Source of the DNA: Serilophus lunatus
Taxonomy: Eukaryota; Chordata; Aves; Passeriformes; Eurylaimidae
Reading direction: 5' to 3'
DNA: 64,000 bases
Assembly: GCA_013399895.1 (NCBI GenBank)
Contig: VXBA01005459.1
Coordinates: 168,931 to 232,930, forward strand
Shown here: positions 12,131 through 25,700 of the stretch, piece after piece
Position numbering within the stretch: position 1 is the stretch's first letter
Layout of the letters: every line of letters begins with the position of its first letter
Notes under the pieces: model-generated
Seen by the model: the letters and a program-made list of their open reading frames with translations, nothing else
Database searches by the model: none
Told to the model about the DNA's origin: nothing
Translations under genes and position numbers: made by a program

Positions 12131-15100
12131 TCCTGAACGTGGGTTTATTACCCAGTGCATAGTGCCAACTCCTATACTCCTTGTTTGTGCAAAGTAGGGA
12201 TCTGGGTAGTAAGCCGTGAAAAACTAGCTCCTTGATCTTCAAAACTTTACATATTTATACATCTTTACAAAGACATCAGCATTCATTGGTTTCATATTGC
12301 ATAACTTTTTTATTAATTGTTACTCAATCCCCTAGTTGCAGTTATATCTCTTGTTTGTCATGCTAATTAGTCTGTATGCACAGTTCTTCCCTCCATTTGA
12401 GTCTGGTATGAGTAGCTGGTCAATGAGTTGGTAGTTGTGATTTCCTACTGCCAGAGTGACCGTTTCCTCAACTACTGCTCAGTTCTGCTGATTTCACTTC
12501 TGGTGGCTCTCAACTAGACAGCCCATCCATCTTGGGGTTGTCTTCCCTTTTCCTTAAACAAAAGATTAGCCAAGCATATGATGTCCACAATGCAATTTTT
12601 TTAATCGTAACTGTCTAGTTATAGCTACTGATTAACAACTAGAAAAAATCACAAGGTTTGACTCAAACCCCTATTCAAATCTTGAGGGGCTTAGTATCAC
12701 AACTATTCTTTGACCTGCTGATCACTGAAGAAAATGTTAGAAAGATACCAGCAGCCTAGATCCAAGTATATTGTAGTGAACAGGCATCTCTAGCTTGGTC
12801 GTTGGATTAAGATCCAGATAAAAATGTAAAAAGTCTGTGTTTATGTACATACACATGTGATATATAATTTTGTATGTGTACACAAGCACATACACAATGT
12901 TCCTTTAGGCCTGCATAATATAGTCATTGTCACATGACAACAAACAGTCAAAAAAGACTGATGGTTTAAATAAATGGAATTACTCATGTGAAGAATTCAA
13001 GCCACCTCTCAAGAGATTTAGTCAAGGATAAACTGATGGAAGGCCAGAAGGAAAGACTATAACAGCACTTCCTGACCATCTGCATAATGCAGACCATGGG
13101 ACTTGTCACAACAGTAACACACCTTCTGACACTGATTTAGATGCCATTGCTGAAGGAAATCTACTGACTCTTGATACATTGTCCCAGTACTGTCAAAAGT
13201 TAATCTCACTCCCAGTTAGGCTGGGTGAGCTATCTCCCTCCCGATTTCAGATCTCAGCAGAAGCAATATTCAGGCTTATTTCCCTCCACTTCAGAGCCTC
13301 TCTCTGGTAAGCAAAGAGAACTAGGCACTTTTGGGGTATGATGTATCTCGTCCGAAGTTAGACATCTAAAATGGGTGTAGATGAACTGTGTCCTGTGAGT
13401 TCATATTTTCATCTGTTGACTATAAAGTGAGTCCAAAGTAACCAACCCTGCTGAAGACACTGCATCAGTTGTCTAACCTCTGCTTTCAGCCTGTAAATCT
13501 TGTCCTCATATTTTCTGATAGGGTGGTAAAGTTTTATCTCAATCTTTTCGAGGAACAAGTTGGAGTGATTGACAGGAATCTTCATAAGGCACATCTTTAA
13601 AACCTCTTAGCCATTCTTTGAGTTCCTCCCTGATTTCCAGCATTCCCCTTCACATCAGAGGTGGGTACACTGAAGCAGCATTAGTCCTATGGTTCCCACA
13701 ATGAACTTAGTACAGATCTGTTCAAACATCCAAAGATTGCATTTATGTTTTGGCCAAAGCGCAGGGCTGCAAATTTGCTATCAAATCATGATTCACGATC
13801 AGTCAGAATTATGGACACCTGAGAGGATTCTCTGTGTTAAGGATTCCCTTAAGACTGTTGCTTGATGATTATTGCCACTGGCATTTTGACAATACAGTTT
13901 TGATTAAACTTATTGCGAATTTATTGATTTCTTCATCTTATGTCTTTCTGGTGCATATATTAGTGCCCATCAACATCCTTTATATGTTTTTTAGCTGCTC
14001 TACCATGCCTATTGCTGCTGGGAAAAACTGTTGTGCAAGGACATCTGTTTAATTTGGTAAGATTTATTTTCCATAAATATATATTGATTATAATTATCTA
14101 TATATAATTCTTCATAGTTTTCAATCCTCTTGTCAATCATTTTTGTATTTTACTAGGGTCAGTATCAAACTGATAGAATGGAGTTGACATATTTATTTAC
14201 CCATTAGCCTGGGGTACTAATATGACATTACATTTTGTCCATGCTCTTCTTCTTTTCCAATTTTCTTCCACCCTGGAATGCTGTGGGGTTTTGAAGTCCA
14301 GATGCATGTCTGTCTTCAGCCTGCTTTGTACCATGCCTAGTGAAGCACTGATATTCTGGGTGTAGTCACACAGCAGTTGCGATACAAAGGAGTTAGAAAT
14401 ATAAGTAATTGGAATGTCCTTATTATCTTACCCAACAAACGTTATTGCTTAACAGCTGTAGTGTTAAGGCATTTCTTCCTTTGGTAACCTGAAAGTGTTG
14501 GGTGGGAACACTGGAAATCAGGCTTTAGAACGTGAGCAGTGATTGCAAGAAAAGTTGTTTTTTTTGTTTGCAGATCCATAAAGATGAATAGTTTTGACAA
14601 AAATTTAAGCTGTATTTGGACTGACTTTATTATTAAATTTAGTGGTTATTAAATTGCTGTTTGTGGATCTTAATGATCCTAAAGCCATGGTAAGAACTCT
14701 TTGTATTTCAATGACATATCAGATTTACCACATGCAATCTGATGTCTTGACTTCCGTGTGCACTGGGAGTAGCCCACCTTTTTCAGCCCCTTTGACCACA
14801 ATCTCCTCTTGTGCAAAGGATCACAGCACATTCATTTCTTCTCTGACACACCTCTTAGACCACCAGATATGATGGACTCTGCTGCTGTACTCTTCATGGC
14901 TCTGAAATAGCCCATAGGAAAAAAGGTCCAGGGACCTAGGTGCCTGGGGATTGTCCTAAGACATGGGGATAAGCTCTTGTGAGGAATGAGTTGAGTGTCC
15001 TTAGCTATTTGCAGTCCAGAGACTCCTGAAAAACAGGCTTAATTGTTACAGAACAGTCACTCAGAGACATTGGAAGGCATTGCTATTTGCTGTAAAATGG

Positions 15101-18088
15101 GTGTGGACTAAGATGTGCTGCTAGATTTTTGGAGACATAATTAAGAAGTCATCTACAATGTAAACAGTTCAAATAAATTTGGCAGTTGCTACCAGAAGCT
15201 AGATAGTGAAAACCAACCTAGCTTGTGTTAGCCCACTGACTGTATTAGTTTATTGTCTTGAATTTAAATCCTTTGCAAAGGATTTAATGACGTTGTGGAT
15301 ATTGGCTTTTTAGTTGTGCCTTTGGGTTATAAGGATATGTCAGGCTAAAAAGACTTTTAAGAGAAAGGAATAAACCTATAGACTTGTCTGACTTGTTAAT
15401 CTTGGAGGCAGCACAACTATCTAAATGAAAAATATTCTTCTAAGGATATTTTTTGATGGAAATTGAGTTGTTTAGTGGGAGGAAATGTATATTATCTGGT
15501 GGAAGCTATTGCCAAAGTCCTTCTATTATTCACAGAATCAACATATTCCTAGCTCTAGGGAGAGGTACTCCACCAAGCCGGGTTATAATCCAGGAGTTAC
15601 TTCTCTGGGAACAATAGGAAATTCAGAAATGTCGAGAAACCTGTAGAGGGAATGGAACATTTGCTCTCCAGGATAGTTGTTTGTGAACAGCTTGGGTGCT
15701 CTCTGTGGGAGGATCTAGGCGTGTCTCTGCTGGCAGGATCTGAAGCTCATGTCACCCTGAACACCTACGCAGCAGGATGTTCTTGCCAGCTGGGGACTCC
15801 AAGTCTAGAGTGAAGCCACTGAAGTTAGACTTGTGTACATGAATCAGGTGGACTGTTCACACAGTTTGATGGAAAGATCGAGGGCTAGCAGGGAGATCTA
15901 TGGGTTTGGGGTAAGAACATACTTCACCTGGGTCTCCTCTAGCTCACACTGTAGAGTGTTGATTGCCACGTCAACACCTCAAAGCAGATTTTAGGTCAGG
16001 TGAAGAGATGATGAAAAAATCAAATCAGTCAATGGAAAGGTCATACAGGGCCTCCAAGAATCTGCTTTGAAGTGTATGTTGGTGTCTGGCAGACAGTACT
16101 TTGAAAGTCTACCTTCACACAAAGAGGGGCTTAAGACCACCTTGATGCTGATTTTCAAATAGAATATCAGCCAAAATGTTGTGAGAGGAAAAAATGAAAA
16201 AAAGCCCAAACCTAAAATACTCAAACACTTTCAAAACTGAGACCTTGCTGGTGCACATATTGCTGTGTTGTGAATTTTATGTCTGCCTGTAGATCAGAAC
16301 AGGAAGCAAGGCTTTGAGAGCCTTTGTCAGAAAACCTCAAAGCTTTTGATGATATTACAAACGTCAAGTATGTTATAAAAAGAAGGAAAGTACCAGACTC
16401 TGTTCTGTACAAGACAATAGGGACTTTATAACATTACAGGAAGCTGCATGTGAGAATTACAGAAAAGTTAAAGTCTGTGGTATTAATGCAGTGTAATAAC
16501 TGAGGTCTCACAGCATTTAGTTTATCCCTCTTTCATTATATTCCCAGGCACGTGCAGTATCACACTGGTTGAACTGTGGAGTGTAGGCTTGTCATTTTAA
16601 GAAGAATGAGAATTTTTCCCCAAGTTATGGTTCTCCTAAGTAAAAAAGTTGAAGCAAAATAATCAAAACCAAGCTCTTATGGTTAATTGTACATCATGTA
16701 AGTTAGTTAGTAGACAGCATTGTCTTTAGCTTTTGATTTTGAAAAAAATTACAGAAACTGATTTTAGAAAGAGTGAGAAGGCAGACTATATCTAGACCCT
16801 GCACAAGAGGTGAACTGGTAATTATTCACATCTCAAAGGCACTGGAATTAAGCAAGAAGTAAAAATTTCTACCTCAGACCTGGATATGTGCTGAATATAA
16901 AAAGCTACGATTACAATATGTTTGTACACACTATAGGAAGCTCAAAAGAAGAAGTGACCCTGAAAATACTTCAGCAATCTTCTACTCCTTTGCTGCTGGC
17001 CTTGTACCAAACATCTATGATTCTGTCTCAGCTGAACTGAAGCAGAACCTATTATAATCCACCCAAGACTAAATTGTCTGTAGATAATTAGATAGTGGAA
17101 AAAACTGAATAAAAAAGTACAAATGTATCCATGAGGGAATATTAAGGAGCCCTGAACAAGTGTTCTATCTCATTCAGCAACCTTTTGTGGTTTTTTATTC
17201 TGCCTTTCTTACTATATATTGTTGTGGGGAAGATTTCTGTGTTAATATATATGACCTAAAAGCATTATATTTATACTTTATACCAGTAGACCAATGCTGA
17301 CTATGTATAAAGATGAATATGTGACATTTAAAAAAAAAAATCAGGTTGTTCTTGTAAGCTGAGAGAGAGAGAATAGCGAGTGGTGTGTACTATAAGACCC
17401 CACTGGGGTAATTTCCAGGCTTTATTTTTTTGTTGTGAAGTATTTATCCAATCTAATGAGTAGTAGAAATTATCCTGTAAACTTAAGTAACATTCTGCCT
17501 TTCTAAAAATACTGATTTATGAGCCCAAGAAGAAAACCCCTTTTTTCATGCATTATCTTTTCCCACTGGCCTTGCTAGAATATGCCAGCTCTCTCAGACC
17601 AATAAATATGTGGTGAGTATGAAATTTCCTGAATTAGTGGTGAGCACAAGGCTAAGCTGTTGCTTACAGCTGTCATGTGTTCTTAACAAAAGAATAAGTT
17701 CCAATCTGCATGGCAGGCTGCAGCATGGCTTGGGATCCCCAGTGCTCCTTTCTGTAGTGTAAAGATTCTTTCTGACTGTTGACTTTTTTCTGACCACTTC
17801 CCACTTTATCATGAGAGATGTCTTCTCAGAGGACTCAGTTACCTGCTCTGCTCTGCTTCTTGGGCATTTATCTGTTCCTCGTGCTACTCCCTAGTGACTG
17901 AAGCAATGTCCATAAGGGGAATTGCCAGCCTTTTATGGCAACTCTCTCAAAGCTTGCTTGTCTCTGCCTGCATTTGTGGTAAATAATAGCAGCACTCTTC
18001 TCAGGTCTTCCCAGGCAAAGCTTCTGCAACCAGTAGCAGACTGTAAGCCTTCTGTCTTATATATTTTATATATCCATCCTGCAGATTG

Positions 18089-18148
18089 GCTGCAGGAATA
18101 AATGGATATATATATATATCTAGATACATCTTCATTTATTCCTGCAGC
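18089..18148. repeat. Inverted repeat (hairpin) flanking a TA microsatellite
   Basis: The arm 'gctgcaggaataaatg' at 18089-18104 is the exact reverse complement of 'catttattcctgcagc' at 18133-18148. The 28-base loop contains an alternating TA tract (about 18106-18119). Sixteen matched pairs with an AT-rich loop could extrude as a cruciform or fold in RNA. It could also be the remnant of a small palindromic element, although no target-site duplication is evident. Confidence 0.9.
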
Positions 18149-18304
18149 TAAACTGAAGCATATCCAGGTCAAGGCCCAGGGAATGGACACGGATGTATTG
18201 GTAGGAGATGTCTACAGGTTAGCAAGGACAGAATGCTGCAAGAGAAACAGTCAAAGAGGTAGTTTAGAGTGATGCAAATTTGAATACAGTTCCTAGCTAA
18301 CACT

Positions 18305-18344
18305 AGTGGGACTTGATGGTAGGACTTGATAGTGGGACTTGATG
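18305..18344. repeat. Imperfect tandem repeat, 13-14 bp unit
   Basis: Three tandem units built on 'gggacttgat' (about 'agtgggacttgatggt', 'aggacttgat', 'agtgggacttgatg'). A short minisatellite-like array with no coding meaning. Confidence 0.8.
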
Positions 18345-21300
18345 ATGTCTCATTGTACATGCATGTTCAAGTCTCTCTCAATAAAGAGACAAGAAACAAG
18401 AACAAGAGAACAAGAGCAGAGAGTAGAAAAAAGAGCATATTTTTCAAAAACTATTTTGAAGCCTTGTAAACCTAGTCTCTTTTTAAGTCCAAGAAATTAA
18501 ACTTCACAGAGATATTTCGATGATTTACGCTTGCGAATGGAGATTTATCATGTCAGAGACTCACACTTTCCTAACTGTGCTGAATTTCTGTATCTTTATT
18601 TTTTCATTAGTTAGATTAAAATCCTGGTGCCTCGAGTAGAATTTGTGTAGGCAAAGAGTGAGGAAGATTGAAGTCTGCATAATCATTATTATTTCAGCTC
18701 TGCTTTCAGGCCTTCAAAGGTCATAAAATCATCCCTTGCCACAGATACTATTTTTCACACAGTAAAAGGAAAGATTAAAGCATTTTTTTTTTTCGTCCTG
18801 GACTTAGCAAAAGACTTTCAGGAAGTATGTTTCCTTTTCTTAAAACAAAAACATGGGGTGATTGAAATGCAGGGTATTATTTTCATATTTTTTGTTTCCC
18901 ACTGCAGTTCAAATGATTGCACTTTGGAGCTCCCCAGATCATGGAGGTTTTGATAACATTAAAGATATGCTCAAGATTCAGTCACCCTTGAGTTAAAAGG
19001 ATGCAAACTGTATCTAGCAAACATGGCATTTCCATAGCAGATTTGATTTGGTTTGCTTTTGTAGTGCTGTTGCAAAACAGGCACACAGAACCACCTCACA
19101 AGCAAAACAGGGGCATCAAAAAGACAATATACCTTCCTTCCTGAGGCAGATATTTCAAGAGGTGGGGAAACACAGCTTCCTGTGTTCTCACATGGATTTA
19201 GATAATGAAACTCGACGGATTCAGAAAGAATGGACTATTACATAGTTGTTTGAAAATATTACAGTGTTATTGTACAGTGTGCTGTAGCACTAAATGGCCA
19301 GACGTAATGAAATCTTCTGTGTACATGTCCTAGAAAACAATCATAGCCTGCAGGCTGTGACTGGTCTTCTCATAACGTGCTCAGTCTGGCATGGGAGGAG
19401 CTGGAGATGAGTGGCAGATGGAAAAAATAAAGGTGTAGTAATGACGAATATAAAGGGGTTAGAAATGGCTAGTTCATTTCTATTCTTTTAAAGATGTGAT
19501 TATAGGTGGAGCTGGTAGCTTTGCTTATCATTAAAGTCATGTGATACCTGGCAGCTCAGTATTCTGCTTTTAGTTATTGCTCATGGTGTCAAGGCTCAAC
19601 CACATAGACTGAAATTTTTAATGCAGTGTGCTGCCTTAATGTAAGTATAACAGAAAAATGAAGCCAGAATGGCTTTTTATTTTTTTCCCCAACAAAGAGT
19701 TCAAGGTAAAATAAAAAAACATTAAAATTTATTATCACTATAGTGATTTTTTTTAATGCTCTCATTTCCATTCTTCCATCTGTTTCGTAGGAGAGATTCA
19801 AAATATACCAGGAAATTGTTGCTTTTCTATCAAAAATGGCTCTTTTCCACCCTCCTGAAAATCTCTCCAGGTTTATTCAAGTTAAAAGCTGTGTTCAGTC
19901 TGCATTTTCCACAAATTTGACGTAGAAAGCTGCAGGTCTTTTTAGAATTCAAATCTCCTGAAGACACCTTCCTGTCTGGCCATCTTCCAGCCCTGGCAGT
20001 GTCCTCACGTGCACACTCCATCACCCTGCAGAACCTCTGAGTCTATGGTGAGCTGGAAAGCATCTCCTGTGACTGATGTGGGTGCTGCTGGATGTGAGAA
20101 CAGAATGGAGAACCGCTCTCCTATGCATGACCTTTTCCTGATGCCCCAGTAGCATGGAGGAAAAAGCTGTCTTATCCAAATATGGGAAGGCTTTTAAAGA
20201 CCTCGGCATCTAAAGGTGGAAAGAGGGAAGAGAAACAGTGTTGGAAGCAGAAATGGGGAGAAATTCAGTTTAAATGGATGAGGGATTTAGCAAAGAGAAA
20301 GATGGATGGAAAGGCAGCTAGAGTCATGTATGTGGCTGAAGAGAAGGGGAGGATGCAACTCACTGAACAAAGAAAAACTGGAGTCTGAGAGGAGAGGGAG
20401 ATGGTCTGGAATATAGACTAAGATCATTGGGTTGTAGAGACATGAACTAGATAGCTGAATATGACATAGCTTGAACCAGGGGTAAGGAATAAACACCTGC
20501 AGAGGCATATTGGAAGACTTTGGAGGAAATGTTTGCCTATACATTCACACTTGCCTTCAAATCCAGAATTCCTGAAGTTTATCATCTCTCTTGCTACTGG
20601 CAGGTCATTTCTGTGCTATCCAGTCTGCATCATCTCCATTTTGTCACAGTTCTTTTAAAACAGATTTATATTGTTCAAAAGTACTAAAAAATTTCAGACT
20701 TCTAGTGTCATGAATTCTAAAAGATGATGATATTATCTGAAAGTTCATGTGCTCTACTCAGCATATGCTACACTGTACAAACAGATGGGTTCATATCCAG
20801 ATTTCTTTCAGTCCAAAGGCAAGATGAAGTGAGAGGCTAATGCAATAACATGGCAGTAGTGACTGCACACAGTTATGACAGAGGTTGTACAGGCCAAATG
20901 AGGGTTTGGATTTTTTCCCCTCCTGATTTTCTGCAAACCTCTTTATCTATGACAGTGCAGCTAAGAGCATTCTCAGGGTGGCCAAGAGTCTTTGAGTGAG
21001 AGCAGAACTTAAAACTTGATGTTTGAGGTCCATTTGTCCCAGGTACCATAAGAATGTTCAGTGTCCAAGCTTGGATACGTTCTTCTCCATGTGAACGAGG
21101 AGAAGGGTGAGAGGCTTTTCCTTTCAGACAGGATACAGCCCTGGGAAATGTTTGCTCCTTCTCAGGGCCTGATGAAAGATGAACTAAGCAGGTGTGCTGT
21201 GCTACTTCTACTTCAAAATAACCAACTTTTTTCCAAAATATATGATAACAGGGAGAACCATAGCCACTCATACTGATGTGGATTAGGCAGTATGATCTCT

Positions 21301-22683
21301 GAAAACCTGAGGGTTTTTCGGTGCAAGATGACAACATTTCGGTACTTTGGGAAAACAGCAGAAAAGACAGTCTGACTGGAAATTAATTCCTAGACCTCTT
21401 GAAATATTTTTATTACTGCTGATAAATTTATGTAAGAGAAATGAAATTTTTTGTCTTTCACTTAATTTACATCAGAATCTTGCTGGAAAGCAAAACACAA
21501 CACAGCTGTTATCAAGAGACTTGAGCTCATATTCAGTTGGAACATTCGATGTACACTGTGGTGAACAGTGCTGAGACAGCACTGCATCAATAGCACTGCT
21601 TTTTGAGCTCACACATTGCCTCTCAGCATCAGGCCTGGCACAGCTGTTGGATAAACAATTTGTCACGTCTTTGAGGGCATTGCCATGTCGTATTTCTACC
21701 TGAACAGAATCAAGACCTTGCTGACAAATAGCTATTGGACTTGGGTTAATGCCAAAGTCATGGAAGTTTAAAGCAATTGCAATCAAAAGACTGCCTCTGA
21801 ACAAGTCAATCAAGGTAAAGTAAGGCTACAGCCATGATTTTCTGGTGGGAAAAAGAGTCTGTTGAGGATGGGTTACCTCTAATTTTAGTAGGTGGTCCCT
21901 GTTTAAATTTTCTTCTCTCATTTCCTTTTTCTCAGTTCAACAGAATTAGAACTGATGTGTAAAGTGCTTATATTACTAGGAACAACAGTAGGAAACCTTT
22001 GTTAACCTTCATTTCCCTTCTAATACTTCTTTGCAGCTTCAGCCAGTCTCCAAGGTGACAGGGTTTTTGACAATAACTCCAAATTGCTACGTAACTGTCA
22101 GACTGTGCATCTTCTAAAGAGGAATTTGTTAATTTTGTCCCTGTTCCTTTGTTGGTGGCTGGTGGGTTTGTTTTTTTTTTCCCCTCAGAGATTGTAGAAT
22201 ATCTAGAATTTCTCACATCTCTCAAATGTGAAATAAATGACAGACCTGAGTTTCCTATCTAAGAAACAATATGCTTTTTGAAGGAGTAAATCCAGAAGAT
22301 TGCTGAGAATCTAAAGCACTGAGAATCTTGCACTTCTTAAGGAAGCCAAGAGAACCCGAGAGCACTCAGTACCACAGGAGCTATACAGTCAGGTGCAGAA
22401 TCTAGACTTTGTCATTAAAGAAGAAATAATAAGTTATATAGAAAACCTATGAAGCAGCTCAAAACCCTGAAGATGTCCAGCATGGTTCCATTTCTGGACA
22501 GCATGATGGTGAGTTTGAGAGCCCACAGAGCTCTACAGGATGTACTCAGAAGAAGAGCACATATCTGTGTCTGTAAAACTCTTGGTAATTACAAAACCCC
22601 AAAACGTTTGCTGAGTTTTGCTATTTTACTCAGTCTTTTGGGTAAAGAACCACACAGTTCATGAAGGAAATGTTTGACTCAGT

Positions 22684-22715
22684 GAAATGTCAACTTTTCG
22701 AAATGTCAACTTTTC
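22684..22715. repeat. Perfect 16-bp tandem duplication
   Basis: The unit 'gaaatgtcaacttttc' is present twice, back to back and identical, with the start of a third copy ('aaaatgt'). This is typical of replication slippage. Confidence 0.9.
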
Positions 22716-25700
22716 AAAATGTATTTGGTTCAACAATCGTAGTCTTCCAATAGAGCCTGTGTCATTTTCCTCACCACCTGCCTATGGCACCTGCTTTTCA
22801 AGACTGTTGATAGGAGTTTTATTCTCCTGGCAGCAGGAGGTGTTAAGACTTTGAAACTATCATTTTTTTTTTTTCTTTCAGGAATACTAAGAAAGTGGAC
22901 TGCTCAAGATGTTTTGTCCATTGATGAGGTATGAAAGCAAAAGAGAGGCACGAAATTAGACCTAGTCTTATCTCTGTGTCAGAAGAGCTTTTCCACCACC
23001 TGGAAAAGTGGCAGGTGAAAGAGGAGTAAAGCATCTCAAATAAAGATCTAAATTGTCAATCAAGCTCCATCCAATTCCATGAGAAGAGTGTAGCTCCCCA
23101 GGTGTGACATTTTGGGCAAAAGAAAACACAGCATTTTGGTATTTTCACTTTTTATAGCCATTAAATAGGTTTTAAAAGCTAGTAAACTCTAATGTAGGTT
23201 TTTGGAACACCAATCAACTCTTGACAAGGAGAAATTAAATACTTAACATTAAAAGAAAAATATGCAAGATAAGGAACACAGCGAGACTGAAATATTCCTT
23301 TCCTTCATTCCTGAAGGAAAAAAAAAGTGAGGCAATTCATAGAAACAGTGACTCAGACCAGTAACAATTAGCGAAAGAAATAATTAGCGTATGATTAGCC
23401 TTTTTTTCCTGTGTATTCTCATGTTTGGGTAAAGCATATTGTTCTTACAAATGTTGAGCGGACATTTATCACATCCTCTGTCATAATTACTAGTGACAAG
23501 TCAAGCCTGAATGAAAACAAATGGAAGAAGTAAGTGTTTATCTCACTATGAATTCTTTCTTGTAATGTCTCATGAAATTCTTTCCATGTTGTACTTGCGG
23601 GAATTGAAGGAGCATTTTGACCTTAGGACACACTGGGTGTATTACTGTTGTTAATTAAAATGAGCATCCCCTTTTGCTCCTTTAGCAGTAGAAGAAAGAA
23701 GCCAGTTTCATTCCTAGGAACTTTGCACTTCTTTTGTTTTCACACATTTTTAAAAATCAGATTGAATTTAGTTGAACTGTACAAGGGACACCTTTAGTCT
23801 CTCTGATCTGTCCATAGAACACCCTGTGTTATCAGGTTTTATACTGGGTGGAGGAAGGGGAGAGGGGTTAAGCTTGAATGAATTTCCTCCCAGTATAAAT
23901 TCAGTGGTTTTTATTCAGAAGAGGAAAAGTAAGAGAAAAGGTAGAATTCTCTCTGATGGGACTCAAACTGGGAGATGTGGAACTATATTTTGAAGAGTGC
24001 TCCAGTGCCCTGAAAGGTGAGAGGAGCTGAAACTTCTGGTTACTGCTCATTCACAACCTTTCCTTCTAGAGGTGAATTGATGTTGGAAGTTGTGCTGCCT
24101 ATCAGTGGAGGAAGGAAACAAAACTGTTTGGCAGACAAGGGGATTAATGCTATTACCATGTGTTTGCTCCGTGGTACTTGAATGGACTATATAAAGAGAT
24201 TTTAAAGGGGAAACCTTCAGAAGAGCCTAGTAATTCTCACTCCTTTTGACCCGTAAGATGAAATACCTGTGGGTCTCAGTGACAGAATTACCCTAACAAT
24301 TCTGAACTGATCCTTCATTTCTGAAGCCAATTGGCCCTGGGACAACCCAAGTCTCAAAGAAAAGGATTCCAAAATTGCCTGAAAGAGTTCTCCTTAATGA
24401 TCACTTTACATGCTTGAGAATTTTTTTTTTGATAGTCTAAGAAATTTTACATTAAAAACAAGCTGAATCAGCAGTTCACATGGATTTAAGAAATGTGGTA
24501 CATGAGCACTGAGTAGTATGTCTAACAACATATTGACTTGGTTGCTCTTTTTGCTGTTGTGTGAGAATCACTGGATATCACTGTTAGGAGCACTGGGACA
24601 CGGTAGGTCTTTCACTTCAGAGAGATTAGGTGTATTTCTGAAGACCAGGTGAGTCCTCCTGAGCTTTCATTAACTCTTCATTGCAGGGCTACTCTCCAGA
24701 ACATGCCTATTGGACTGGAGAATGCAAAGATCAGGGAGAAGAAACAGTTTCATAGGAACAGCTCATGGTTTGGGCAATGAGGCCCAGCAACTGGCTGTTA
24801 AAGGCAGTCTGCTTTGAAAGGTGAAGGAACAACTCACAGGCAGGTCCAAGAAAGATGTTTTTGACATACAAAATATGCCAAAAATTGGGTTATCTTCATC
24901 TGCTTTGAAACCTACCAACCAACATGAAACAAATCACCAAATTAACAGACTTCTGTGGCAATTGCTCTAAAGACAAGTGCCTTAAACATTCTGCAGTTTT
25001 AAAAATCTCAAGAGCTTAGTTTTGGGCTCCTAAAATTTGAGAATATCAATGGCTCTCGTCTCCCTCTAGCATATTAGGAAATGTGTCTGGTGTCCTTTTA
25101 GCCTCTAGAAATGCTAATTTCTAGATGCCTTGTTATGGGGGTGGCTGTTGATAAGTGGGGATGAAAGAATGGGGAGCCTGAGTGTAGTTTGGAACTTTGT
25201 GGAAATCAAGCCTACATGACAAGCCTGTGATTTAGATGGAAGTTTGAGCAGGTTAGGTAGGGATTATATAACCAGAACATGAACATAAAATCTGAGTCCT
25301 GTCCAGCACAGTGGGCTGTTGTGTAGCAGCAGGATCACATAGATCCGATAGTCTATGTGAGTGATTGTGGTTGGACACCATAATGCATTTGTGGTAAAAG
25401 GAACTATCCCTGGGACCCTGTTTCTTGTCTTGTGCCTTTGGGATCTCTGTATAACCCTACCCATAATATTCTTTGTTTTGGTGAGGTCACTGGTTTGTAG
25501 AAATTTGGTGCCAGTAGTACATAAAGACAGTGGGAACATTATTAGAGCTGGTTCCAGTACTTTTTCTTGAGTGCTTTTTTTTCTTTTCAGCCTCTTCTTC
25601 CTTTCACCTGGCTTGAGAGCAGCTCAGAGATTCCTCCCCCTGCATTCATTCATTTGCCCCTGTATTCAGTGTTTTGAAGGTGTATTTATATGACTGTGTA

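Noticed and set aside
19734..19747. 14-bp perfect palindrome 'atcactatagtgat'
   Set aside because: A 14-bp palindrome is not rare in 64 kb and no context gives it a function.
20873..21337. 154-residue minus-strand frame
   Set aside because: Length is within chance expectation for 64 kb, there are no convincing flanking splice sites, and the plus-strand overlap (21061-21276) is equally open.
21472..21813. 113-residue cysteine-rich minus-strand frame
   Set aside because: The peptide looks mildly protein-like, but no good acceptor/donor pair fits its frame and no family is recognised.
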